Assembly (NCBI RefSeq): GCF_032598905.1
Contig: NZ_CP122458.1
Span: 4,278,001 to 4,342,000, forward strand
Length of the DNA stretch: 64,000 nucleotides
Source: Streptomyces sp. 11x1
GTDB taxonomy: Bacteria; Actinomycetota; Actinomycetes; Streptomycetales; Streptomycetaceae
Reading direction: 5' to 3'
Shown here: positions 1 to 8,716 of the stretch, piece after piece
How positions within the stretch are numbered: the first letter of the stretch is position 1
Layout of the letters: every line of letters starts with the position of its first letter
The notes under the pieces: model-generated
Databases searched by the model: none
What the model was told of the DNA's origin: nothing
Seen by the model: only the letters and a program-made list of their open reading frames with translations
Translations under genes and position numbers: made by a program

Positions 1-837
1 CCGCCCGCTCTCCCCTTCGCCGTCCACCGGCTGACCGGCGGCAATCCCCTCGGCACGGCACTGCTCGCCGCGTCGGCCGGCCGGAACCTCGCCCGGGGGC
101 TCGGCACACCGGCCGATCTGCTGCTGGCGGAGGACACCGGACGCCGCGCCTACGAGACCGTGTTGGACCGTCTCCTCCCGGACGAGGACCACCTCGACGA
201 GCTGGCCGTCCTCTCCCTCGCCCACGACCACGCCTCGGCGGTCGTCCTGGCCGAGTCCCAACTGCCGGTCGGCTTCGGCGAGTCGGGCGTACGGGCCCTG
301 TCGAGCCGGTTGGCGGCGCAGGGTCACGCCCCCGCCCCGGACCACTTCGTGAGCGACCCCTTCCTCCGGGCCCTGCTCCTGCTGCACCTGCGCCACGGAC
401 ACACCGCCGGCTCGGGCCGCCCGGCCTGGCGGGAGGCCCACCGCGCCCTGGCGGCCCACTACGGCGGCGCCCACCCCCTGCACCGCGCGCACCACGAACT
501 CGCCCTCGGCAACGCGGACTTCGCGGTGTCCCATCTCCGGGAGACCCTCCCCGCGCTGGACCTCCGCGAGTGGCTCGCGGCTCTGACCTTCATCACGTCG
601 GCCCCGCACCACTCCTCCGACGACCACCGCGCGGCCATCGCCGTCGGCCGCACGGACGCGTCCCACCGCCCACCACCGGGCACGGACCCGGGCCTCCACC
701 TCTGTGTACGCCGCGCACTCCACGCGACCTGGTACGAGGCGGACCCCCTGACCCCACCGGCCCCCGAGGTGACCGCCCGTCTCCAAAGGGACCTGGGCCG
801 CCTCGGCCCCGGCGCCTCACACCCCTGGGCGAGGTGA
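1..837 (+). CDS. ATP-binding regulator-like protein, C-terminal part
   Basis: The reading frame is open from the first base, so the start lies outside the window; 278 residues are visible and the stop is at 837. The first visible residues (HRLTGGNPLGTALLAA) look like the end of a STAND/AAA-type ATPase module, where a GNPL-type motif precedes helical repeats. The rest is Ala/Leu/His-rich and probably helical. Family knowledge suggests a large actinobacterial ATP-binding regulator, possibly LuxR-like, but no DNA-binding domain is visible here. A hairpin about 130 bases downstream may end its transcript. Confidence 0.6.
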   Translation, partial: PPALPFAVHRLTGGNPLGTALLAASAGRNLARGLGTPADLLLAEDTGRRAYETVLDRLLPDEDHLDELAVLSLAHDHASAVVLAESQLPVGFGESGVRALSSRLAAQGHAPAPDHFVSDPFLRALLLLHLRHGHTAGSGRPAWREAHRALAAHYGGAHPLHRAHHELALGNADFAVSHLRETLPALDLREWLAALTFITSAPHHSSDDHRAAIAVGRTDASHRPPPGTDPGLHLCVRRALHATWYEADPLTPPAPEVTARLQRDLGRLGPGASHPWAR

Positions 838-1223
838 GGCGCCCGTCGAGAAGGGCCCGCACCCCGTCCACCGGCGGTTTCCGGGGATCGTCGCCCCCTG
901 TGATCGGATCCGGTCGGCGATGCGGATGCGGTCGGCTTCCCGCAGGCACCGGGACGCACCGGACGGCGGCAGCACCGGTCTGGCCTGTGCTGCCGCCTTC
1001 CGGCGGCCGGAGGGGTTCCGGCCATTGCGCCGTCGCTTTCCCGGGCGGAGGTCGATGCCGACGGCCTCGGCCTCCTCTCTGTCACCGACGCCTCGCCGCA
1101 CGAGCCGGACGTATTCCTCAGCCCCTCCGGACGGAAGGAGCGTCTGACCTCCAGCGCAGGCCGTGCCCCGGCAGGAACGGGAAGCGGGCCGGGCCGGGCG
1201 GTAGCCCGCTGGTCCTCCGGCCG
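838..1223. other. Gene-free stretch between convergent genes
   Basis: I see no convincing coding sequence in these 386 bases. It lies between a plus-strand gene end and the 3' end of the minus-strand MarR gene. Its only clear structure is the hairpin at 965-997. Confidence 0.5.
965..997. terminator. Hairpin between convergent genes
   Basis: A perfect 11-base inverted repeat, GGCGGCAGCAC at 965-975 and GTGCTGCCGCC at 987-997, with an 11-base loop. Its place after the partial ATP-binding gene and beyond the MarR gene fits a two-way terminator. There is no T-run, as is usual in this kind of genome. Confidence 0.6.
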
Positions 1224-1739
1224 TCAGCCGTGGTGCCACCCCGTCAAGGAGGCGAGCCCGTCCTCCAGGCCCTGACGGAACGCGGACCGCCGCGTCTCCG
1301 GCATGTCGAGAAGCAGCTGGTCCTCCAGCTTCTGCACCGCCGGCGCGCACGCCCTCAGCAGTTCCTCCCCCTCCCAGGTCAGCCGGGCCTCCATGATCCG
1401 CCGGTTTCCCGGGGCATGGGCACGCTCGATCAGCCCGCGCTCCTCCAGCGCGCGCACCATCTCGTGCATCGTCTGGGGCCTGACGAAGGAGCGGCGGGCC
1501 AACTGGGCGGAGGAGAGCCCGCCTCGGTGCCGCAGCACGGTCAGGGCCGTGTACTGGAACGTGGTGAGCCCGTACGGCCGCAGGGCCTCGTCCATGAACG
1601 AGCGGATGGCCAGTTCGAGTTGCTTGACGAGATAGATCGTCAGCGGGCCCTTGTGGCCTCCGGAGTCCGGAGCGGGATCCGTATCCGGCCCCGGAGCCGA
1701 CGCCGGGTCCCGATCGGCTGCCTCCGCCATCGTTCGCAC
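1224..1739 (-). CDS. MarR-family transcriptional regulator
   Basis: A 171-residue protein with a disordered Asp/Pro-rich leader of about 30 residues, then a MarR-type winged helix: helix LTIYLVKQLELAIR, recognition region SSAQLARRSFVRPQTMHEMV, and the wing NRRIMEARLT. The start could also be the ATG at 1730. It lies 45 bases downstream of livM on the same strand, so it is probably the last gene of the ABC transporter operon and may be its local regulator. The ligand is unknown. A candidate operator, present twice, lies upstream of the operon at 6680-6694 and 6850-6862. Confidence 0.85.
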   Translation of the reverse strand: MRTMAEAADRDPASAPGPDTDPAPDSGGHKGPLTIYLVKQLELAIRSFMDEALRPYGLTTFQYTALTVLRHRGGLSSAQLARRSFVRPQTMHEMVRALEERGLIERAHAPGNRRIMEARLTWEGEELLRACAPAVQKLEDQLLLDMPETRRSAFRQGLEDGLASLTGWHHG

Positions 1740-1784
1740 CTCACGGTCTGTCGTCGGGGAGGTCGGGCGAGACCGTCGCCCAGG

Positions 1785-2804
1785 TCAGACGGCCGGTGTC
1801 TTCACCCGATAGCCGACAGGTAGGAGTTCAAGGTCATGTCGGCGAGCCACGGTACCCCACAGCCCATGGGGCATCCACAGCGTCATCCCGATGGCCAGGG
1901 CACCGAGCCCGATCAGGTACCAGGTGCCTCCGGTGTCGCCGAACCAGTCCTGCACCAGGAAGAACACGATCGCCCCGATGATCGGTCCCTCGAAGGTACC
2001 GAGGCCGCCGATGACCACCATGAAGATCATGTACGCGGACCAGTGGACCCCGAAGATGGAGTCCGGCTGCACCCGCAGGGTGTTGGCGAGGGTGAGTCCG
2101 CCGGCTGCCGCGCCGCCCACTGCCGCCAGGACGAAGACCAGCCGTTTCGCCGAGGTGACCCGTACCCCGACGGAGGCCGCGCCCACCGGGTCGTCGCGGA
2201 TCGCCTCCAGCGAAGCTCCCAGCCTGCTGCGCAGCAGCACGAACACGGCCAGCAGCAGCACACTCATCAGAGCCAGGGCGAGCCAGTACACCTGGGCCTG
2301 CCGCACCGCCGGATCGGTGGCCGACAGATCGGTGAGCGAGCGCCCGGAACCGCCGCCCAGCGAAGGCGTGTTCACCACGACCAGCCGGAAGAACTCCGCG
2401 ATCGCCCACATGCCGATGGCGAACTGCCCGCCGGTGAGCCGGAACGCGAGCAGCGAGGTGGGCACGGCGACGGCACCCGCGAGCAGGGCCGACAGGACGA
2501 CCGCGAGGAAGGGGCTGACGCCTCGGTCGACGAAGAGGAAGACTCCGTACGCGCCGAGGCCGATGAAGCCCTGCTGGCCGACGGAGACCAGGCCGGCGTA
2601 GCCCGCCAGCGCGTTCCACATGGCCGCGACGATGACGAGGACGAACAGGGTCGTCAGCTTCGCGGTCGCCTCGGGCGTGAAGACGAAGGGGGCGAACGCC
2701 AGCGCGAGCAGCAGGGCGGACAGGGCACCGGACGCCGTACGGGAGACGGGGGTCCACCGGTGGATGGTGGCGGTGGCGGTGGGCACCGGTGGTGCGGTGG
2801 TCAT
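1785..2804 (-). CDS. livM: Branched-chain amino-acid-type ABC transporter permease LivM
   Basis: A 339-residue membrane protein with about ten hydrophobic segments and the LivM-type sequence GYAGLVSVGQQGFIGLGAYG, followed later by a conserved GGLGTFEGPIIGA loop that contacts the ATPase. It pairs with LivH to form the channel of a hydrophobic-amino-acid (or urea/amide) importer. The ATG at 2804 overlaps the livH stop by ATGA, which supports this start over a longer upstream frame. The substrate cannot be read from the sequence. Confidence 0.9.
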   Translation of the reverse strand: MTTAPPVPTATATIHRWTPVSRTASGALSALLLALAFAPFVFTPEATAKLTTLFVLVIVAAMWNALAGYAGLVSVGQQGFIGLGAYGVFLFVDRGVSPFLAVVLSALLAGAVAVPTSLLAFRLTGGQFAIGMWAIAEFFRLVVVNTPSLGGGSGRSLTDLSATDPAVRQAQVYWLALALMSVLLLAVFVLLRSRLGASLEAIRDDPVGAASVGVRVTSAKRLVFVLAAVGGAAAGGLTLANTLRVQPDSIFGVHWSAYMIFMVVIGGLGTFEGPIIGAIVFFLVQDWFGDTGGTWYLIGLGALAIGMTLWMPHGLWGTVARRHDLELLPVGYRVKTPAV

Positions 2805-3673
2805 GTACGGCTCCTTCTCATGCCGAGCAGTCCCTGCGGACGGAAGGCCAGGACCGCGAGGAACACCACGTGTCCGGCCACGATGGAGAAGCGCGGATCC
2901 ACCTGCGCTCCGACGGTCTGGGCGACGCCGAGGACCATGCCCCCCACGAGCGTCCCCCACAGCGAACCGAGCCCTCCGATCACGACGACCTCGAAGGCGA
3001 ACAGCAGCTGGGTCGGCCCCATGGCCGGGCTGAAGGACGACCGCATCGCGAAGAACGCCCCCGCCAGACCCGCGGTGGCGACGGCGATCGCGGCGGCCCA
3101 GGCGTACACCCGGCGGCTGTCGATCCCGACCAACTCGGCGGTGTCCGCGTCGGCGGCGGTGGCGCGGATCGCCCGGCCGATGCCCGTACGGGCGAGCAGC
3201 AGCTGCAGCCCGCCGAGCAGCGCGACCGCCACCGCCACAGTCAGCACACCGAGGTACGGGATGCTCACCGACGGCCCGAGCTGGAGACCGGACGTGGACA
3301 GCGAACCGACGTCCAGGGAGCGGGAGTCGGCGCTGAAGATCTCCAGCAGCACGTTCTGCAGCACGATGGCGAGACCGAAGGTGGCCAGCATCGACGACAT
3401 CTCGCCGGTGCGCACCGCCTTGCTGAGGATGCCCCGCTGCAACGCCACTCCGACCAGGCCCATCACGGGCAGGACCAGCAGGACCGCGAAGAACGGGCTG
3501 ATGCCGACGGCGGCGGCCAGCACCGCGACGAGGAACGCGCCGAGGACCGCGAGGTCGCCGTGGCTCAGGTTGACGGTCCGCATCACGCCGAACATCAGGG
3601 AGAGGCCGCAGGCGAAGAGCGCGTAGACGCCGCCGAGCATGACGCCCTGCACGATGGCGTTGATCCAGTTCAT
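2801..3673 (-). CDS. livH: Branched-chain amino-acid-type ABC transporter permease LivH
   Basis: A 290-residue permease beginning MNWINAIVQGVMLGGVYAL, the usual LivH start, with the family signature VNLSHGDLAVLGAF and the coupling loop GGLGSLWGTLVGG near the C-terminus. About eight transmembrane segments are visible. It overlaps livF upstream and livM downstream by 4 bases each, so the genes are translationally coupled. Role: inner-membrane half-channel of the importer. Confidence 0.9.
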   Translation of the reverse strand: MNWINAIVQGVMLGGVYALFACGLSLMFGVMRTVNLSHGDLAVLGAFLVAVLAAAVGISPFFAVLLVLPVMGLVGVALQRGILSKAVRTGEMSSMLATFGLAIVLQNVLLEIFSADSRSLDVGSLSTSGLQLGPSVSIPYLGVLTVAVAVALLGGLQLLLARTGIGRAIRATAADADTAELVGIDSRRVYAWAAAIAVATAGLAGAFFAMRSSFSPAMGPTQLLFAFEVVVIGGLGSLWGTLVGGMVLGVAQTVGAQVDPRFSIVAGHVVFLAVLAFRPQGLLGMRRSRT

Positions 3674-4425
3674 GCCGGCTCCTCCTGCGCGGTTGCGGAC
3701 ATGGTGCGGTCCGGGGCCGCCGCCCGGCCGAGTCCGAAGTACGCCTCGACCACCTGGTCGCGGGTGACGTCGTCGGCGGGTTCGTCCAGGACGACGCGGC
3801 CTTCGAGCATGCACAGCACGCGCCGGGCCACCCCCAGGGCGCGGCCGAGGTCCTGCTCCACCAGCAGTACCGTCGTACCGCCGGACAGGATCTCGCCGAG
3901 CGAGTCGTAGAGGGTGTCGACCACGATGGGCGCGAGGCCGAGGGAGACCTCGTCGAGCATCAGCAGCCGGGGGTTGGTCATCAGCGCCCTGCCGATGGCC
4001 ACGGCCTGCTGCTCGCCGCCCGACAGGTTGCCGGCGCGCCGCTTCAGCAGCCCGTCGAGCAGCGGAAAGGCGGCCACGACGGCTGTCAGGTCCCACGGTC
4101 CGGGGCGCCGCACCCGGGACGCGACCAGCAGGTTCTCCTCCACGGTGAGGTCGGCGAAGAGCCGCCGCCCCTCCGGGACCAGCGCGATCCCGGCCGCGAC
4201 ACGGTCGTGGGCCCGCCGGGCCGTCACGTCCTCACCCGCCAGGCCGATACGGCCCTCAGCCGGCCGGTGTGCTCCGGCGACGGCCCGCATCAGGGTGGAC
4301 TTTCCGGCACCGTTGGCCCCGACCACCGCCACGACCTCGCCCTCCTCCACGGCGAAGGAGACGTCGCGGACGGCACGCAACAGACCGTGCCGTACTTCCA
4401 GATTCTCGACAGACAGCAGACTCAT
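3670..4425 (-). CDS. livF: Branched-chain amino-acid-type ABC transporter ATPase LivF
   Basis: A 251-residue ATPase with Walker A GANGAGKST near residue 36, signature LSGGEQQ, Walker B LLMLDEVSLGL and an H-loop-region motif (LLVEQD), the order and length typical of LivF. It overlaps livG by 4 bases and livH by 4 bases. It powers import together with LivG on the cytoplasmic side. Confidence 0.92.
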   Translation of the reverse strand: MSLLSVENLEVRHGLLRAVRDVSFAVEEGEVVAVVGANGAGKSTLMRAVAGAHRPAEGRIGLAGEDVTARRAHDRVAAGIALVPEGRRLFADLTVEENLLVASRVRRPGPWDLTAVVAAFPLLDGLLKRRAGNLSGGEQQAVAIGRALMTNPRLLMLDEVSLGLAPIVVDTLYDSLGEILSGGTTVLLVEQDLGRALGVARRVLCMLEGRVVLDEPADDVTRDQVVEAYFGLGRAAAPDRTMSATAQEEPA

Positions 4426-5213
4426 GCCGCGCTCCCGAGATAGGCCTCGACGACCCGGGGATCGGACATGACGGCGCCCGGTTCACCCTCGGCCAGGACC
4501 CGGCCCTGCGCCAGACAGACCAGCCGGTCGATCACCCTCAGCAGCGCATGGATGACGTGCTCGATCCAGACGATGGCGATGCCGTCGGCGCGCAACTGCA
4601 CGATGGTGGCGATCAGTTCGTCCGTCTCGGCGTCGGTGAGACCGCCCGCGATCTCGTCCAGCAGCAGCACCTGCGGATCGGTCGCCAGCGCCCGTGCCAT
4701 CTCCAGCCGCTTGCGCTCCAGCAGGGTGAGCGCGGCCGCGGGCCGGTTGGCCTGGCCGAGCATGCCGCAGCGCTCGAGTACGCCGAACGCGTGCCGCTCT
4801 GCGGCCCGGCGCCGGTGCGAGCCACCCTGCACCGACGCGACCAGCACGTTCTCGTAGGCCGTCATGCCGGTGAAGGGGCGCGGCACCTGATGGGAGCGCC
4901 CGATGCCGCTGCGACAGCGGCGGTCGACCTTCCAGCGGGTCACGTCCTGCCCCTGGAAAGTGACGCGGCCCTCGGAGGGGGACTGGGCCCCGGAGAGGAT
5001 GTCGAGCAGGGTCGTCTTTCCGGCGCCGTTCGGGCCGACGATGCCCAGGGCCTCGCCGGGGGCGAGGGTGATGTCGATGCCTTCGAGGACGACCAGGTTG
5101 CCGAAGCGTCGGTGAATGCCGTTCGCGGCGAGCACCGGCGCGGCCGGGGCGGCCGCCGAGGCGGCCTCCCCCGTCCCCACGGTGTCGGTCACCGGCTCAG
5201 CGGAGGGGCTCAA
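4422..5213 (-). CDS. livG: Branched-chain amino-acid-type ABC transporter ATPase LivG
   Basis: A 263-residue ATPase with Walker A GPNGAGKTT, Walker B VLLLDEIAGGL and the LivG-type signature region (LTLLERKRLEMARALA). It starts with TTG at 5213 inside the end of the binding-protein gene (17-base overlap); GGAGG lies five bases before that TTG, which supports it, although a GTG at 5192 is possible. The first 25 residues before the ATPase fold are Ala/Pro-rich and look disordered. Confidence 0.9.
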   Translation of the reverse strand: MSPSAEPVTDTVGTGEAASAAAPAAPVLAANGIHRRFGNLVVLEGIDITLAPGEALGIVGPNGAGKTTLLDILSGAQSPSEGRVTFQGQDVTRWKVDRRCRSGIGRSHQVPRPFTGMTAYENVLVASVQGGSHRRRAAERHAFGVLERCGMLGQANRPAAALTLLERKRLEMARALATDPQVLLLDEIAGGLTDAETDELIATIVQLRADGIAIVWIEHVIHALLRVIDRLVCLAQGRVLAEGEPGAVMSDPRVVEAYLGSAA

Positions 5214-6525
5214 GTTCGCCTCCGAGCGGGATGTCGCGGAAGGCGCCGTTGTCGACGATGACCGGCTCGACGGCGAACTTGCTGCCCCCCGTGGCCTTGC
5301 GCCACTGCGCCATGACCAGCGGCTCCGTGGACACGTTCTTCACCGGCCCGGATGTGAAGTCCAGCGGCCCGGCGACGGTCGTGAGCCTGGCGTTGCCGAG
5401 GGCGGCCGCCAGCTCCTTCCGGTCCTTGGGGTCGGAGGTCGCCTTCAGCGCGTGCACCGCGATCTCGAAGAGCGCCATGTTGGACCCGATGACCTGGTTC
5501 CACTGCTTCCCCGTCGACTTCTCGTAGTCGTCGGCCAGTTGCCCGGCGGTCTGGTCGGTGAGGGTGGAGGTGAACGGGAACTTCGGCGACCACCAGAAGC
5601 CGGCGGTGAGGCCGTGCCCGAGCGAGCCGAGTGCCTCGATCTGGGAGGGGAGGAGACCGGTCTTGGCGATGGACGCGATGCGCGGCCGGTAGCCCTGCTG
5701 CCGGGCCTGCTTCCAGAAGGTGGCGAAGTCGGGCGGCAGCGGGAAGGTGTTGAAGATCTCCGCGTCCGCCTTCTTGAACGCGGCGATCTGCGCCGAGTAG
5801 TCGTTCGTCCCGTCCTCGTACGCCCCGGGGTCGACGATCCTGAACCCGCTCTTCTTCAGCTGGGGCCCGAGCCCCTCCCGGATCGCCTTGCCGTCGGGGT
5901 CGTTGGGCCACATGACGCCGACCCGCCGGTTGGTCTCCACCCCGCCCTTCGTCCACAGGGAGACGTACGCGGCATGGATCTCCGCGACGCCTATGAAGAA
6001 GTGGTAGGTGTACGTGAACGGCTTCTCGGGGGTGGCGCCGCGGCCGAAATACCATGCCTCCCACGGCACGGCGGTCGACAGACACGGGACCTTGGCCGCC
6101 TCGCACGCGTCGGCGACGGGGTTGACCGTCTCCGGCGTGGAGGTGACGAGCATCAGGTCGATCTTCTCGCTGTTGATCAGGTCGGTCGCGACCTGTGCGG
6201 CGGTCTGCGGATTCGACTGACTGTCGCGGTCGACGATCTCGACCGAGTACTTCTTGCCACCGATCTTCAGTCCTCCCTCGAAGGTGGCCCGCATCTTCTT
6301 CAGCAGATACGCGTTCGGCTCGCCGAAGCCCGCGGCCGGTCCCGTGCTGGGTGAGACATAGCCGATCCGGAGCACCGCGTCGGTCTGCGCCGAGGACTCC
6401 TTGATGCCACCGCAGGCGGTCAGCAGACCGCCTGCGGTGAACAGCCCCGCGGCACCGGCTGTTCCCCGGAGAACGGATCTTCGGGACAAATTGCCGTTCG
6501 CGGGTGTGCTCATGGGTGCGCTCAT
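5197..6525 (-). CDS. ABC transporter substrate-binding lipoprotein (branched-chain amino-acid type)
   Basis: A 442-residue binding protein. Its N-terminus carries a twin-arginine motif (SRRSVLRG), a hydrophobic segment and a lipobox LLTAC with Cys38, so it is probably exported folded by Tat and anchored as a lipoprotein. The mature part starts with VLRIGYVSPSTGPAAGFGE, typical of type 1 periplasmic-binding folds used by Liv, urea and amide importers. The start could be ATG 6525 or 6513. It is the first gene of the transporter operon and captures the substrate outside the membrane. Confidence 0.9.
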   Translation of the reverse strand: MSAPMSTPANGNLSRRSVLRGTAGAAGLFTAGGLLTACGGIKESSAQTDAVLRIGYVSPSTGPAAGFGEPNAYLLKKMRATFEGGLKIGGKKYSVEIVDRDSQSNPQTAAQVATDLINSEKIDLMLVTSTPETVNPVADACEAAKVPCLSTAVPWEAWYFGRGATPEKPFTYTYHFFIGVAEIHAAYVSLWTKGGVETNRRVGVMWPNDPDGKAIREGLGPQLKKSGFRIVDPGAYEDGTNDYSAQIAAFKKADAEIFNTFPLPPDFATFWKQARQQGYRPRIASIAKTGLLPSQIEALGSLGHGLTAGFWWSPKFPFTSTLTDQTAGQLADDYEKSTGKQWNQVIGSNMALFEIAVHALKATSDPKDRKELAAALGNARLTTVAGPLDFTSGPVKNVSTEPLVMAQWRKATGGSKFAVEPVIVDNGAFRDIPLGGELEPLR

Positions 6526-6679
6526 GAATGCCTCCGGGCACGTCGAGGGAGCGGAAGTGAGGGTGGTGAAGCTGCCAGGGAAGACGGAACGGGCGACTGA
6601 AGCCGCCGGGGGGAAGCCCACAACAGAGAGCGGTGGCGAGTTCCTTCGCGTCCCGGTAGGGCCGGGCGACGAGCCCGAT

Positions 6680-6694
6680 ATCAGGAACCCTGAT
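6680..6694. promoter_or_regulatory. Operator-like palindrome, copy 1
   Basis: ATCAGG-AAC-CCTGAT is a perfect 6+3+6 palindrome about 155 bases upstream of the binding-protein start. Its core is repeated at 6850-6862. Spacing and symmetry fit a homodimeric winged-helix regulator, for which the MarR protein at the end of the operon is the natural candidate. Confidence 0.5.
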
Positions 6695-6849
6695 GATGAC
6701 CACGATGATGCACACGCCGACGCCGGATGACAAGGGTGTTGCCGAGACGTGTCGGAACCACCCTTCGGGGCTCCACGCCCCGGCGCCCCGGAGGGGGAGA
6801 GGTTGCCCCAGCGGCCTTGACGGGGCCGCGCGACAGGCGTCATTGTTTC

Positions 6850-6862
6850 TCAGGATTCCTGA
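6850..6862. promoter_or_regulatory. Operator-like palindrome, copy 2
   Basis: TCAGG-ATT-CCTGA, a second perfect palindrome with the same TCAGG-N3-CCTGA core as the site at 6680-6694, centred 169 bases from it. Two such sites in one gene-free region are unlikely to be chance. Confidence 0.5.
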
Positions 6863-7412
6863 TGTATCAGCGTGGTGGACGCGCTCGACGCACGCCTCGG
6901 GCGCTCCACCCCCTGTCCCACCTGCCCGCACGCGCAGCCACGTCCACCTTCACTACACCCGCGCCCACACCCCCGTCCGCAGACGCCGGGGCCGTGGTCT
7001 CACGGCTGCGACCGGCGCGCCGCCCTGGCCACCCGGTAAGGGGGAGGTGCGAGCGCTGAACGCCCGCGCATGTGGACGGCCTCGCCGGGCGCGCCACTCC
7101 GCACAGGCCGGAGGCAGTCCACCGATGACCGAGGCCGCGTCGAAGGCCGAGGCGGGATCGGGGCCGAGCATCTCGCCCACCTCCGCCGAGCACACGGTGC
7201 CGGGCCCCAGCGTCCTCTCGGTGACCGGCAACGGTGCGCGCACGGTCTCGCCTGCATCACCCCGCGCCGCCGGCGGGATCGTGGCAGCCCCGCCGCAGCG
7301 TTCGCCGGGAATCCGAACGGACGAGCGGGTGATCGCGGCGGAGCTTCGCGTCCACACGGCCTTCCCAGGATCACCGTTACCAGGTCAGGTCGCGGATCCG
7401 TGCCTCCTCCTT

Positions 7413-7449
7413 TGTGAGGGCGGACCCGTCTGTGAGGGCGGGACCCGTC
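7413..7449. repeat. Short tandem repeat, two copies
   Basis: TGTGAGGGCGGACCCGTC at 7413-7430 is followed directly by the same sequence with one extra G at 7431-7449. No function is apparent. Confidence 0.7.
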
Positions 7450-7594
7450 ACACCGCACGCGGTCCGGCCCGTCCGCCGCGTTGCCGACCCTGTTCACGAG
7501 ACGGGTGCGCGCCGAACACTGCGGCCATCTCCTGACAGGTCAGCGAGGTCCTTGACCGAGCCGGGCCGGTCCACGAACGCCCGGAGGATGCGCG

Positions 7595-8716
7595 TCAGGA
7601 ACGGACGGAGTGCAGCACCGCCAGGCCGACGTCCGCGTAGGAGTGCTTGCCGCTGACGAAGATGTTGACGCCGTAGTAGTTGAACAGCCAGCAGGCGAAG
7701 GCCGCGAGCGCGATGTACGCGGCCTTGCGGCCCTTCCAGCCGGCGGTGGCGCGGGCGTGCAGGTAGGTGGCGTAGAAGACCCAGGTGATGAACGACCAGG
7801 TCTCCTTGGGGTCCCAGCCCCAGTAGCGGCCCCACGCGTCGCCCGCCCAGATGGCGCCCGCGATGATCGTGAACGTCCACAGCGGGAAGACGGCCGCGTT
7901 GACGCGGTACGAGAACTTGTCGAGCGAGGCCGAGGCCGGCAGCCGCTCCATGACCGAGGTCGCGAACCGGCCCGGCCGGCCGCCGCTCGCGAGCTTGCTC
8001 TCGTAGGAGTCCTTGAACAGGTACAGGATCGTGCCGACCGCCCCGACGTAGAACACGGCGCCGCAGAAGATCGCCGTCGAGACGTGGATGTACAGCCAGT
8101 ACGAGTGCAGGGCGGGAACCAACTGGTCGCTGGCGGTGTACAAGACAGTGACGGCGAGACCGAGATCGAGGAGGACGGTCGTGATGAGCGGCAGCCCGAG
8201 CCAGCGGACGTTCTTCTTCAGCGCGAGCAGCGAGAGGTACACCCCGACGGCCACCGTGGAGAAGGTGATGTTGAACTCGTACATGTTGCCCCACGGCGCC
8301 CGCTGCACCGAGAGGGCCCGCGTGAGCACCCCGCCGAACTCCACGAGGAAGGCCACCACCGTGAGGGACACGGCGATACGGCCGTAGAGGTCGCCCTGCT
8401 CGTCCCCGCCGTGGGCGCCGGGCCCGTCCGGCACGTCCCGGGAGCCGGTGGCGGCCCGCACGACCACCTTCGGCCGCTCCAGCACGGAGGTCCCGCCGGT
8501 CGTCTTCACCGTCACCGCGGGCGCGTCCGCCTTCTTCGCGGCGGCACCGCCCTCGGCGGTCAGCGCGGCGGCCGTACGGCCCACCTTGCTGCGGCTGCCG
8601 AAGAGCCATTCGGCGATGTAGGCGAAGAAGGCCAGGGTGTACACGGCCATCGCGGAGTAGATCAGCGTGTTGCTGATGCTCGCGAGGTTTTCGTTGGTGG
8701 CGGCGGCGAGAATCAC
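7595..8716 (-). CDS. ccsB: Cytochrome c biogenesis protein CcsB (haem exporter/synthase subunit)
   Basis: A 373-residue polytopic membrane protein with the tryptophan-rich WWD haem-handling motif (WGRYWGWDPKETW) in the C-terminal third and conserved histidines in neighbouring loops. With ResB it forms the System II complex that exports haem and ligates it to apocytochrome c outside the membrane. Its ATG overlaps the resB stop (ATGA, 8713-8716). A Glu/Lys/Ala-rich cytoplasmic loop near residues 45-90 is longer and less conserved-looking than the rest. Confidence 0.92.
   Translation of the reverse strand: MILAAATNENLASISNTLIYSAMAVYTLAFFAYIAEWLFGSRSKVGRTAAALTAEGGAAAKKADAPAVTVKTTGGTSVLERPKVVVRAATGSRDVPDGPGAHGGDEQGDLYGRIAVSLTVVAFLVEFGGVLTRALSVQRAPWGNMYEFNITFSTVAVGVYLSLLALKKNVRWLGLPLITTVLLDLGLAVTVLYTASDQLVPALHSYWLYIHVSTAIFCGAVFYVGAVGTILYLFKDSYESKLASGGRPGRFATSVMERLPASASLDKFSYRVNAAVFPLWTFTIIAGAIWAGDAWGRYWGWDPKETWSFITWVFYATYLHARATAGWKGRKAAYIALAAFACWLFNYYGVNIFVSGKHSYADVGLAVLHSVRS

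Larger units (their letters stand above)
6526..7594. other. Roughly 1-kb gene-free region upstream of the transporter operon
   Basis: No reading frame here has convincing protein character on either strand. It holds two copies of a TCAGG-N3-CCTGA palindrome and an 18/19-base tandem repeat at 7413-7449. It lies between the transporter promoter and the 3' end of ccsB. It may be a decayed gene or a long regulatory region; the sequence does not decide. Confidence 0.5.

Noticed and set aside
6693..7535. Plus- and minus-strand frames in the gene-free region
   Set aside because: No ribosome site, no domain or hydrophobic pattern, and biased Arg/Pro/Ala composition.
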